The notes: a model not told the origin generated them from the sequence alone. 64,000 nucleotides of DNA from Rickettsia sp. (GCA_015657545.1 JADHZC010000011.1:131488-195487); one strand, 5' to 3'; counted from the first letter of the stretch, positions 19,910 through 30,350 are shown. A program made the numbers and translations.

Positions 19910-22729
19910 ATGTTTAAGATATTTAAATTATTTAAGCATTTAGATATTTTAAAAAAAGTTATTTTTTTTAATTCTTTGTTAAATAACATGGTCTCAATAA
20001 AAGATAAATTAGATAAAAATCAGACCAATAAATTAAGAGTTTTCATTGAAAATATTTTAAGTCAGAAATCTGAAGAATTAAAATTTTTTTATTTAGTGCA
20101 AGATTTAGAAAAATTTTTTTCTTCAGAAAATTTATATATGTTTGGTACAATTGATAATTTTTTCTCTTTTATTGGGAATGTAATGGAAAATGTTAATGTT
20201 ATTGATAGCGTGTTTTCTCGATGTTATTATAATTGTATTTCCTTACATGAGCATTTATTTGCAAAACAAACTGTAAAAATAGATTATTTAAAATTCAAAA
20301 AGGAATTTATAGGAAAAGCATCTTATTTATTGCTCTCATATAAAGAGAGTCTGAATGTTAAGAATGAAGAAAAGATTGTAATTGAGTTATGGGAAAGTTT
20401 AGCAAAAATTTCTAATTTTTGTTTAGATAACCATTTTGTAGAAATAGATAGATTTTTTCTAGTTAGTATTAGATTGCTAAAAATTTTATTAAATATAGAG
20501 ATTGTATCTTATAATAATTTTTTTAATATAACATTTGAAAAACTTAATACAAGCTATAATGATTTGCAACTTGTAGTTTCTTCAAAGACATCAGAGAAAG
20601 CATCAAATAATAACAGTGATTTAGCTTTTAAACCAAAAATTAGAATAGAATATGTTGCTCGACATATTAGAAAATTTATAGAAGAATTTTATTCTCATTT
20701 TCAATTAATTTACAAAAGCTTTAATGAACAAGATTTTCAAGAAAAATTTTTACAAAGATTCAATCACTCTTTTCAAAATAAATTTGATTACAATTCATAT
20801 GAACTTCAACAACCAAAACAAAATATCAATAGCTATAAAATAAAATTATCCTTTTTGAAAGACCAATATAAATACAAATTGATAGAGAAGTCAAAAATAT
20901 TACAAGAGGCTTTAGAATCTTATAATTCAGATCTTGTAAGTTTTGTAGATCTTGTAGAGGTTTTATTGCTTTATTCTTTTAATTCTCTTCAAAATGGTTT
21001 TGATGCAAGTGATTCATTAAAAGAATTGCTTCAATTTGTTATGGAACCAGATGATGTTAGTAAATATCTTATTGTACATAAAAAACAAATTTATAAATTA
21101 AGTGATTTGTTAGATCAAAATTTGGCATCTAATATCAAAGATCACTTTTTTTTTAAGATTGTTCAAATACATAGCCAATTTTTGTTGGCTTCTAAGTTTA
21201 TGATTTCTTATTTAAAATACTTCAATTTGCATTATTTCAATAATATAACCGATAGTAAAAATGAATTGGAGTATTGTGAGCTTGATTTAAAAATGTTACA
21301 AAAATTTTATTGTGATGGTGAAGATGTTAATCATTATAGTAATAATATTATTGATCAAATTGAAAGTTTGATAGATAAAGTTTTTGATATAGAAATCAGT
21401 AGGGAAAATTTTGTAAATTTTTCTTCTACACAATCAATATTAAATTTTCAACTATTTTTGAATAGTAGTTATGGTATATTTAAAGTTATAACTGGCAAAT
21501 ATAAATTGGAAGGTGATAGTTGTTTTGTAGCTCATAGAATTTTTCTCAAAAAAAATGATATTGGCTATATGGATTTAATGCATAATTTTGTAATGCTAAA
21601 AATGGATTTTATTTTTGCAAAAGATGTTTTAAATAATCAAAAACAATCAAATAAAAATAGTGAAAAAGTTCAAAAACATGATAATAATGTTGGAAAATAT
21701 TTAATCAAACCTTACGATAGGATACTGAATCAAGAATTAAAATTTATTGATTTAATTGAGTTATCAAAATCTTATGTTTTCTGTAATACATCTATTAATC
21801 AAATTAAAAATCAAAAAGAGAAATTTGTGAGATGCGATTCAAATATGAATAATAGAAATACTCTAATTATAGGTAAATCTTTAGTTTCAAATACAGAATT
21901 AGAAACAAAAAAAATAGATCAATTTGATTTTGAGAGAGATATTAAAAAATCTTCTAGAGATATTAAAAAATCTTCTAGTAGTAAAAGATCATTTCCTGAA
22001 ATTTCTAAAAATAGGTTAGAACAATCCATAATCTTAAAAAATTGTGATATTGAAGAGAAAAAGAAAAATCATCAACAAATATCAAAACAAGATTTAGAGT
22101 ATGTTTCTTGGAAAGATGATGCACAAATATCAAACAGCAAAATTGATGATGAGCAGCAGAAATTTTTACAAAATGATAATAAGAACTTGTTTTTGCACTA
22201 TCAAGACTCGCAGGAATTATATCAGAATTCAAAAATTTTTGATGATTGTGCTCAAATTCAGATACAAAGTCCAATTTTCTTAAATAATCAAACATCAAAA
22301 CTAAAAACTGAATTAGAGAAAAATGATCCTGATTTTGTAAAAAAATTGGAAATATCTCAAAATGTTTCTAAAAGCAAGACACAAGAGAATCGTTCTTCTT
22401 ATTTTCATTATATAGAAAAGCAACATTTTTCTTGCAAGAATAATTTCTTTTTCAAAAAATATCTTTTTATAACAGCTGATCTTTGTAATATGTTAGAAGC
22501 TTTAGATCATGAATCAGAAAAAATTATACGTCTTGATTTTATTGATGATTCTAGAGCTCGTTTTTACTTAAAAAGTGACCAAGTTATTGATATATATATC
22601 AATATAACTTCAGCAGTAGAGTTTCAATACATATGGGACGATTTTTCTTCAATATTAATATTAAATGAAGAACAGCAACAAGCTGCTTTATGTACAATAA
22701 TAGGAGATTTGGAATCAGAAATTTTATAG
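19910..22729 (+). CDS. Large hypothetical protein (939 aa), no recognised domain
   Basis: Single long ORF; helical N/K/S-rich sequence; RDIKKSS tandem repeat. Confidence 0.8.
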   Translation: MFKIFKLFKHLDILKKVIFFNSLLNNMVSIKDKLDKNQTNKLRVFIENILSQKSEELKFFYLVQDLEKFFSSENLYMFGTIDNFFSFIGNVMENVNVIDSVFSRCYYNCISLHEHLFAKQTVKIDYLKFKKEFIGKASYLLLSYKESLNVKNEEKIVIELWESLAKISNFCLDNHFVEIDRFFLVSIRLLKILLNIEIVSYNNFFNITFEKLNTSYNDLQLVVSSKTSEKASNNNSDLAFKPKIRIEYVARHIRKFIEEFYSHFQLIYKSFNEQDFQEKFLQRFNHSFQNKFDYNSYELQQPKQNINSYKIKLSFLKDQYKYKLIEKSKILQEALESYNSDLVSFVDLVEVLLLYSFNSLQNGFDASDSLKELLQFVMEPDDVSKYLIVHKKQIYKLSDLLDQNLASNIKDHFFFKIVQIHSQFLLASKFMISYLKYFNLHYFNNITDSKNELEYCELDLKMLQKFYCDGEDVNHYSNNIIDQIESLIDKVFDIEISRENFVNFSSTQSILNFQLFLNSSYGIFKVITGKYKLEGDSCFVAHRIFLKKNDIGYMDLMHNFVMLKMDFIFAKDVLNNQKQSNKNSEKVQKHDNNVGKYLIKPYDRILNQELKFIDLIELSKSYVFCNTSINQIKNQKEKFVRCDSNMNNRNTLIIGKSLVSNTELETKKIDQFDFERDIKKSSRDIKKSSSSKRSFPEISKNRLEQSIILKNCDIEEKKKNHQQISKQDLEYVSWKDDAQISNSKIDDEQQKFLQNDNKNLFLHYQDSQELYQNSKIFDDCAQIQIQSPIFLNNQTSKLKTELEKNDPDFVKKLEISQNVSKSKTQENRSSYFHYIEKQHFSCKNNFFFKKYLFITADLCNMLEALDHESEKIIRLDFIDDSRARFYLKSDQVIDIYINITSAVEFQYIWDDFSSILILNEEQQQAALCTIIGDLESEIL
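21935..21976 (+). repeat. Perfect 21-nt tandem repeat x2 within the 939-aa ORF
   Basis: agagatattaaaaaatcttct twice in succession, encoding RDIKKSS x2. Confidence 0.95.
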
Positions 22730-23452
22730 GGTTTTTAAAAAATTTTATTTTCCTCGAAATGTTTATTATGAAATTTTAAAAAATTTTTTGTTGATCATAA
22801 TTATTAGCTACCAGAGCTTTTATTAATGGATCTTCGCTTAATTTTTCAATCTCTTCATTTGTGACTTATGTGCGCGTCATATTGTTAATAGCAAATAAAA
22901 AAAATACATATCATTATTTAATAGGAAAATAACCTAAATCTAAAGGAAATTAATTATTATTTTATAACAAAATTGGAATTTTTTGCAAATTTTTTAAGAA
23001 TACTGCACAAGAAGAATATTTATATTTATTTTTAATTTATAGAAAAATAATATTTTTACATAAAACATATGTTTTTAATGAACATTAACTAATAATCTTG
23101 AGATTGCTTTAAAAAATTAGATTCTTAATTAAAGGTTGTTTTTTTGATTTTATTGGTGAGTTAAAAGCTAATTTTTTTAAAAACCAGAAATTTATATAGT
23201 TATTTATAACACTACAGAAGAAAAATTTTAAAAAAATATTGGATTTTCAAAAAACTCTATGATACTCTTTTTGAGTTACTTTTTATAAGGTATTTTTTAA
23301 AATATTTAGGAAAATTTTATGATTAATAGTTGTTATATCCTTTTAAATATTTGATTAGTATTTGCTGCAAAGATTACGAAACTATATAAAGTATATTTTC
23401 AAAAAAATGTACTTTAATTAATTTTTTTAATGTTTATTCAAGGTGATTCTTT

Positions 23453-26377
23453 ATGGTAGGAAATGTTTTAAATCTAGTTTACACAGATACATTTATAGTT
23501 GTTTTATTTTTAGTAGGAACTTTAATAGCTGGATTTAATCATAGGGTGAATAAATTGGAAGATTTTGCTGTTGGGGGGCGAAAATTTCCTTTATTTGCAC
23601 AAATTTGTACCATTGTTGCTACTTGGATGAGCGGAAGCAGCTTTCATTTTATATTTTCTAAGATCTATTCTGAAGGGCTTTATTATTACATAGCTTCTGC
23701 TGGTGCGACATTTTCTTTCTTAATTGTTGCAATATTTTTTATTCCTAGAATGGGAAATTTTTTAGGAAATAATTCTATTGCAGAGTCTATAGGAGATATT
23801 TATGGAGGTATTGTAAGATCTATCACTGCGCTTACTGGTATTTTCTGTGCTATAGGTTATGCTGCAATGCAATTTAAAATTTTTGGAGGATTATTTGAAT
23901 TTTTTTGGAGTTTAGATAGAAGATACTCAATTATAGCTGCTGGAATTATCGTAACTTTATATTCAGCAACAGGGGGTATTAAAGCTGTGACTTATACAGA
24001 TATGGTTCAATTCTCAGCATTTGCTTTAGCTATACCTTTTGTAGGTGTGTTTATTTGGAATGATTGGTATGAAAAATCTGATACTCATGTTTCTACAATA
24101 TTTGAAAATCCTATGTTTGATTATAAACAAGTTTTAGATATTACAAATCCAGAGCTTTGGGCTATAGTTCCTTTATTGATATATTTTTCTATCCCTAATT
24201 TGGGGCCTACTATGTCTCAACGTATCTTAATGGGATCTAATATAAATCAAATTAGAAAAAGTTTTCTTATTAGTGCTATTGTATTAATTACTTTAGAGAC
24301 ACTTTTATCTGCTATCCCATTTCTCTTATATGCTGTAGACCCAAATTTAGATGGAAACAAATTATTTGGACATGTGATGACGAATTATGCTTATCCAGGA
24401 ATTAAAGGTTTACTCATTGTAGGTGTTATAAGCATGGCGATGTCTACTGCTGACTCTTGGATTAACTCTTCTTCTGTTTTCTTTGCGAATGATTTATTTG
24501 CTCAATTTATTACTTCTTCTGAAAAAAAATTAAAATTAGCGAAAATCTTTTCTTTTATGATAGGAATTTTAGCTATTTTTATTGCTACTATAGAGCGTGA
24601 TTTACTTAAATTAATGCTTTCTACTACTTCTTTTTATTACGGTTTGGTTACTCCAATTTTAATATCTGTAGTTTTTGGTTTTAGAACTAAAAAAGTTTTT
24701 GTTTTTATATCAATGCTTACAAGTTTTTGTTATCTTTTGTACATTATTGTAAGCAAAAATTTTGATGTGCCCCCAGAAAATATATTAATAGCAATGCTAA
24801 TTAATGTATCAGTTTTATTCTCCTTACATTATTTTTGGTTTTTTATAACCGTAAAGGAAAACAACCCTTCTTTGGGTTGGATTGGAAATTCTGGTAATAT
24901 TTTTTTGAAACAGCTAAGAAAAAGAAGAAGAGACTTTTTTATTAAATTGGGTTATTCAATAAAAAATTTTAATATTTTGAGTTTATGTATAAAATATGCA
25001 CCAAAAGATCTTAAATCTAGTTTAGCTCTTGGTGTTTACTATATATTTTCTACAATTACCACCATGTATGCAAACATAGATGTTTTCAACGATCATTCTA
25101 AAATAATGATTTATTTATATGAATCTATAATGCTTATAGGTTTAATTATGGCTACTTATTTTTTATGGCCTAATTTTATATCTAATAATTTTGTTGCAAA
25201 ATTTTCCTCTGTTATATGGTTTGGCTCTATTTTTTATGTCTTGTTTTTCTTAAGCAGTTTATTTGCTATGTTAACAAGTTTCAATAGTTTGCAACTTGCG
25301 GTTTTTACTGCCAATACCTTTGTAGCATTTTTACTAGTAGGATGGAGAACATCTTTAGCATTTCTAGGTGTAGGTTTTATTTTAGCCTGGGTATTTTTTA
25401 GTAATTTTTTCGCTTTAGGAGATGAAGGCCTTCATATGGGTTCTCCCTTATTTATTTCTGTGTATTTATTAACTTTAATATCCACAATTGTACTGTTATT
25501 TATAAAACCTAAAGAAGAACATTCTCAGTTAGTAAAAAATATGCTGCAATCTGCTAATCAAAAATTGAATTTGGTTAGTAAGGATTTTGATAAGATATCT
25601 AATGAATTATTTTATACTAAAGGACAGTTAAATTCATTAGATCAACAAATGAGTTTTAAAAATTTAGAAATTGCAAAACTTAAAAATCTTAAAAATGATT
25701 TTATTTCTAACTTTAGAAAAGAAACTCACTCTCCTGTCACAGGAATCATTAGTATGGCTGAAATATTGTATGATTTATATCATCAGTTAGATGAAGAAGA
25801 AAAACAAAGATATCTTATAGAAATCGCTGGAAATGCTAAAAAATTAGTTGGTTTCTTGGATAATATTGTAGATCTTTCTAGTTTATCAGATGGAGGTAAT
25901 TCTGTGTTAGAAATAAAATCAAATTCTATTTCTGATATTATTTATAAACAATCAGAGATATGTAAAAAGGTTTTTTTTAGTCCTATTATGAAAATTTATC
26001 AAGAATTTGTTTTTGATATTCAAAATGATTTTTATGTGGATTGTGATGCTTATTATATAGGACAAGTATGTTCTAATATTATGACCAATGCTATTAATTA
26101 TTCAGATTCTGGTTTTATTTTGGTAAAATGTGAAAAGATTAGCAAAAATGAGATTGAAGTAAGTGTTAGAGATGAAGGGGTAGGAATTCCAGAAAATGAG
26201 ATAAATAAAGTATTTGACCCATTTTATGTATGTTCTAATATTTCTGAAGTTAATTCAAATAGAGGTTTAGGTCTTACTATATCTCAGAAAATTATCCAAT
26301 TACACGGAGGTGTTATGAGTATTAAAAATAACGATACAAGGGGTGTAACCTGTTCATTTACGTTGAGATTGTCTTAG
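23453..26377 (+). CDS. Sodium:solute symporter-histidine kinase fusion (SSS N-terminus, HisKA-like and HATPase C-terminus)
   Basis: PutP-like N-terminus (FAVGGRKFPLFAQICTIVATWMSGSSF; YSATGGIKAVTYTDMVQF); C-terminus with N-box NIMTNAINYSDSG, G1 VRDEGVGIPENEINKVFDPF, G2 NRGLGLTISQKI. Confidence 0.93.
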   Translation: MVGNVLNLVYTDTFIVVLFLVGTLIAGFNHRVNKLEDFAVGGRKFPLFAQICTIVATWMSGSSFHFIFSKIYSEGLYYYIASAGATFSFLIVAIFFIPRMGNFLGNNSIAESIGDIYGGIVRSITALTGIFCAIGYAAMQFKIFGGLFEFFWSLDRRYSIIAAGIIVTLYSATGGIKAVTYTDMVQFSAFALAIPFVGVFIWNDWYEKSDTHVSTIFENPMFDYKQVLDITNPELWAIVPLLIYFSIPNLGPTMSQRILMGSNINQIRKSFLISAIVLITLETLLSAIPFLLYAVDPNLDGNKLFGHVMTNYAYPGIKGLLIVGVISMAMSTADSWINSSSVFFANDLFAQFITSSEKKLKLAKIFSFMIGILAIFIATIERDLLKLMLSTTSFYYGLVTPILISVVFGFRTKKVFVFISMLTSFCYLLYIIVSKNFDVPPENILIAMLINVSVLFSLHYFWFFITVKENNPSLGWIGNSGNIFLKQLRKRRRDFFIKLGYSIKNFNILSLCIKYAPKDLKSSLALGVYYIFSTITTMYANIDVFNDHSKIMIYLYESIMLIGLIMATYFLWPNFISNNFVAKFSSVIWFGSIFYVLFFLSSLFAMLTSFNSLQLAVFTANTFVAFLLVGWRTSLAFLGVGFILAWVFFSNFFALGDEGLHMGSPLFISVYLLTLISTIVLLFIKPKEEHSQLVKNMLQSANQKLNLVSKDFDKISNELFYTKGQLNSLDQQMSFKNLEIAKLKNLKNDFISNFRKETHSPVTGIISMAEILYDLYHQLDEEEKQRYLIEIAGNAKKLVGFLDNIVDLSSLSDGGNSVLEIKSNSISDIIYKQSEICKKVFFSPIMKIYQEFVFDIQNDFYVDCDAYYIGQVCSNIMTNAINYSDSGFILVKCEKISKNEIEVSVRDEGVGIPENEINKVFDPFYVCSNISEVNSNRGLGLTISQKIIQLHGGVMSIKNNDTRGVTCSFTLRLS

Positions 26378-26747
26378 TCTTAATTTATTAAAAATACAAC
26401 ATCAATAAATAAAAGATTGATTTTCATTTTTTTATTTGATTTGGATTTAAGATTTGAAGAGCATTTTTCTATGTGCAGAAGATGTGTTTATGAAATTTAC
26501 ATTTGCACAAAGGGAAAGCATATTCTTAGAGATTTACTGCATACCTTGCTGTAGATAATCATGATACTCTCAATCACCTGAAGGGGATGAGCATCTAGAA
26601 GCAAGTCTAAGCTCAATTACCCCATCATCATCAAGATAGGATATCTAAGTCCTATGAGTCTATGTATATATTGTTATGCTATAGCTAGGATTTTTCCTTT
26701 TGTATATTATGCAAATGCTTCTGCAAAACAATTTACTACATTTATTA

Positions 26748-26770
26748 GCCAGTTCTATACTCTGACTGGC
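26748..26770 (-). other. Hairpin just downstream of tnpB remnant (possible transposon end / omega-RNA relic)
   Basis: gccagt(11 nt)actggc, within a locally less AT-rich stretch. Confidence 0.3.
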
Positions 26771-26797
26771 CTGTATCTAGGCATCTACTACTCCCTC

Positions 26798-27480
26798 TCC
26801 ATTTGATGTTTTGGTCGTAGATGTGTTGGTACTTGAGAGAGGACTACTTCTTTTCCAAAATTTATTCTCTACATATTCATTGCTCTTAACAAATTTCGGT
26901 GGACTACAAATCCACATCTCTTACACAACCAATTCCTTCCCTTCATCCTTTGCTTCATTTGGCATTTTGGACAGATGTTGCTCGGATATTCCTCTTTCTG
27001 AGCTTGTGGAGTATTTTATGCTATACTTTGATGTTTTCTCCTTTATATATTGAATGTCTTTTCCATATTCCCATTGTGACATTCTTTGTTTATGTTTTCT
27101 TCCTGTATCCCTCTTTTCTATTCCTGTTGGAATTCCATACAAATATTTTATTTACTCCATTTAATACACAAAAATTTACTATCTGTCTTGTTGCTTTATG
27201 TCTAAGATCTTTTATCTTTCTCTTTAGTTTATTTCTATATCTATTTTTTGCTATCTTTAATTTTTTGAATCTCTTTGAATGCTTCTTATATCTAGAGATT
27301 TTCTTAGACATTATTCTTAAGAATTTATTTAGCTCTCTCTTCTCGTTTCTTATTCCTCTTCCAAAAATTATTGCTGATTCCCTATTTTTTACTACCACAG
27401 CTCCTAAATGAATCTTCCCTAAATCTACTGTTGCTGTATTCTTAGCTTGATTTAGTGACTTTCCTTCTATTTTTTCTACA
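26798..27480 (-). pseudogene. tnpB: Decayed IS200/IS605-family TnpB (OrfB) remnant
   Basis: Minus-strand ATVDLGKIHLGAVVVKN (RuvC-I-like), RGIRNEKRELNK, LRHKATRQIVNFCVLNGVNKIFVWN, then after a frameshift CPKCQMKQRMKGRNWLCKRCGFVVHRNLLRAMNM* and a detached C-terminus FGKEVVLSQVPTHLRPKHQMERE. Confidence 0.85.
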
Positions 27481-28005
27481 TCTTCTATTTATTTATATAG
27501 ATGGTGTTATTAAAAAACAACATCAACTTTTGATTGTAACACAAAAATACTACTGCTGTGACAAAACCTAGAGATAGAGTCTTTGATAAACTTTTAGTTA
27601 TTTTACATAGAAATTTACTCAAAAAATACTCAATACTATACAAGAAAAAAAGGACTTTACACAAGAACTTTTGATAGCAATTTGGAGATCGCAAAAAAAA
27701 TTTGATAATAACATTTTATAATATGTAAAATATTGTAAAATGTTCAAAAAAGATTAGATGTAAAGACTGATGTTTAATTTTAAAATAAAATTAATTTACT
27801 AAGATTACAATATTAAGTCAAAATATGCAATTTTTATTAAGAAAAGAGATAAGGAAAATTTTACTCAAAACTATGAAATAAAGAAATTAAGGTCTGAAAT
27901 AAAAGAATTAAATAATGAATTCAAAATCCTAATATATCAAAAATCTTACATTTAAGTTATAAAAAGAGGAAAGCGATATCCAAAAAAACTCAATTAAATA
28001 AATTA

Positions 28006-29865
28006 ATGTACTTCGATAAGAAACAAGATCCTAAATTATTTTATTTTTATAAAGAATTTTTAAAACTTTTAGATAGATTTTCGCAAGATTTTTCTTCTAT
28101 ATTTAGGAATGATGTTAATAGTAAAAAATATTTCTCTTCGGATCTTTTTATTGAAGAAGAACTAAGCTTTCAGCATAAGAGAGATTTATCTTTACATTAC
28201 ATACAATTACTGGGGCTTTTAGGAAAACTCAGTATCCTCTTTCCTTGTGATGTGCCTGAATTTAAATTAGCAAGTGCTGTCAATAATTTATCAGCTTTTG
28301 AAAGTCCTTCTTTTCTTGAAGAAGATTATAACAAATATAAATCTCAATTAGATTTACGCAAAAACAGACTTTATACTCAAGAAAAAAGAAAGTTAAAGGG
28401 TCTTGAAAATCAGAAGAATGGTAAGATTCAAAATCTAGAAAAACCAGAAGAAAAAATATTAAGAAAAAAACGAGTATTAGAATTGTCAATCATAGAAGAT
28501 TCCAAAAAACAATTTCACAATTCAAAAAATATTTCCAAAATTTTAAAAAAAATCGCTCAATTAGAAAAGGAAAAATATGAGCTTACTGAAAAGTTTAGAG
28601 AATTTTATGAATATTCAGAAAATAAATCACAGAAATTAGAGAAATACATTGAGAAATTTGAGAAATTAAGTATAGAATCCACTAAAAAAGATTTTGAATT
28701 AACTATTTTCAAAAAGAAATTAGGTAAAAAATTCGAAATATCAAAAAACAATTGCATTACTCAAAATATCATGATGAAGAATTTAGAAAATTTTGATGAA
28801 GAATTAGTAGAGCAGTTCAGAAATATGCAATCAAGACAAGAAACTCAAGCTATTTATAAAAATTCTCAAGATATAAATTTGAAATATTTTTTTAATGATT
28901 CTATTTGTCCTTCTAATCTTGATAATAGGACAAAAATCAACTTTTCAAATTATGATGATGAAATCGAGAATAAAAATTTAAAATTACAAAACAATTCTAA
29001 AAGAATATTAAATTCTTTAAAAAGAATTGTTAAAAATTTATTAAATTATGTTCAAGATATTAAAATTCATAAAATAGTAAGTATTAATAAAAATGAGATA
29101 GATTCATCAAAATATATTACAAAAGAATTAGAGCATCAAGAAAAGATTGTAAAGGATTTACTGCAATATATTGAGAATCTTAGAATATATCCCATTTTTG
29201 ATAAAAAACAAAAAATTCAAATATCTGTAAAAGGTCAAACAGAATTATCAAAAAATTTTTCAGATTCATTAAATGTTCAGCAATTGGATGTTAGAGATAT
29301 GAAAATGCAAAATAAAAAATTATGTGAAAATTTATTTGTCATTCAAAATGATATTATAAATTTTACGAAGAATTTTAGTAAAGATAATTTAGAAAATTTT
29401 ACCTCTCTAGAAAAGCAAAAATTTTATGAAATATTTGATATTATACAAATAATTTTTATATATCATAAAAAATTATGTTTTTATTATTCTTTATTAGATG
29501 AAGGAAGTAAGCAAAAATTGTTAGATTGGAAACTTAATGAACTTATAGATGACATTTCTAATTTTTTTAGTGATATTAATGAGAATTCTGCAAAATTCAT
29601 AGATAATGTTTTAGTAGAAAATCGAAAAAAATTTTTTTTGTTATCTTCTAGGTTAGATAATTTTATTAAAAGCAATCAATTTTCTAAAGGTAAGATTATA
29701 TCAGAATATAATGATGTTAAAATAATAGAATTTTCTTCTTTTGAAGAAAAAATAGTGAGGGTAGAATTATATTCCTATGATCCTATTGAATTTTCTGGAG
29801 AAACAGTCAATTCATCAGCATTAATTTTTGGTGATAGTATAATTTTAGAAAGTGAAATTGCATAA
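28006..29865 (+). CDS. Large hypothetical coiled-coil protein (619 aa) with internal repeat
   Basis: Long ORF, K/E-rich coiled coil; internal repeat RIVKNLLNYVQDIKIH... / KIVKDLLQYIENLRIY... Confidence 0.8.
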   Translation: MYFDKKQDPKLFYFYKEFLKLLDRFSQDFSSIFRNDVNSKKYFSSDLFIEEELSFQHKRDLSLHYIQLLGLLGKLSILFPCDVPEFKLASAVNNLSAFESPSFLEEDYNKYKSQLDLRKNRLYTQEKRKLKGLENQKNGKIQNLEKPEEKILRKKRVLELSIIEDSKKQFHNSKNISKILKKIAQLEKEKYELTEKFREFYEYSENKSQKLEKYIEKFEKLSIESTKKDFELTIFKKKLGKKFEISKNNCITQNIMMKNLENFDEELVEQFRNMQSRQETQAIYKNSQDINLKYFFNDSICPSNLDNRTKINFSNYDDEIENKNLKLQNNSKRILNSLKRIVKNLLNYVQDIKIHKIVSINKNEIDSSKYITKELEHQEKIVKDLLQYIENLRIYPIFDKKQKIQISVKGQTELSKNFSDSLNVQQLDVRDMKMQNKKLCENLFVIQNDIINFTKNFSKDNLENFTSLEKQKFYEIFDIIQIIFIYHKKLCFYYSLLDEGSKQKLLDWKLNELIDDISNFFSDINENSAKFIDNVLVENRKKFFLLSSRLDNFIKSNQFSKGKIISEYNDVKIIEFSSFEEKIVRVELYSYDPIEFSGETVNSSALIFGDSIILESEIA

Positions 29866-29990
29866 ATAGTGATCATAAGAATGTTATTTTTATGTAATAA
29901 TTTGTATTGGAGTAAAAATTTATGTTTTTCTAATGTTGTTTATGTTAAAATCTTTTGAAGAATTATAGTTTATTTATTTACTATGTTATA

Positions 29991-30323
29991 ATGAATATAT
30001 TAGAAATCACTCCGAAAGCACAGAAAAAAATCAAGATTCTTTTAGAAAAGGCTAATTTGGATAATTTGGCAGGAATTAGAGTTGGAGTAAAATCTGGAGG
30101 ATGCTCTGGGTTTAAATATTATATTGAATATGCGCAAGATATTCACAAATATGATGAGGTAATCAAATTAGAAGATGCCTCTATTATAATAGATCCAAAG
30201 GCTTTACTTTATATTATGGGAACTAAAATGGATTATATTGAGCAAGAATTTAGTGAAGGTTTTGTTTTTGAAAACCCAAATGAAAAAGGAAAATGTGGCT
30301 GTGGAAAATCTTTTATTGCTTAA
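29991..30323 (+). CDS. HesB/IscA-type iron-sulfur cluster assembly protein (ORF 29955..30323; start at 29991 likelier)
   Basis: LAGIRVGVKSGGCSGFKYYIEY ... GKCGCGKSF (three conserved Cys). Confidence 0.95.
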   Translation: MNILEITPKAQKKIKILLEKANLDNLAGIRVGVKSGGCSGFKYYIEYAQDIHKYDEVIKLEDASIIIDPKALLYIMGTKMDYIEQEFSEGFVFENPNEKGKCGCGKSFIA

Positions 30324-30334
30324 GTTTAGGAAAA

Positions 30335-30350
30335 TGTTTCACGTGAAACA
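30335..30350. promoter_or_regulatory. parS: parS centromere site (perfect consensus)
   Basis: tgtttcacgtgaaaca, identical to the canonical 16-bp ParB-binding palindrome; parB lies about 5 kb downstream. Confidence 0.93.

Noticed and set aside
22005-22298. ORFs on both strands inside the 939-aa gene (22005..22298 -, 22101..22283 +)
   Set aside because: Overlap a much longer ORF and show no motif of their own.
26811-27411. Plus-strand ORFs 26811..27053 and 26899..27411
   Set aside because: Antisense shadows of the decayed minus-strand tnpB, where the real motifs lie.
27485-27694. 69-aa minus-strand ORF as a tnpB N-terminus
   Set aside because: Translation does not resemble a TnpB N-terminus; left unannotated.
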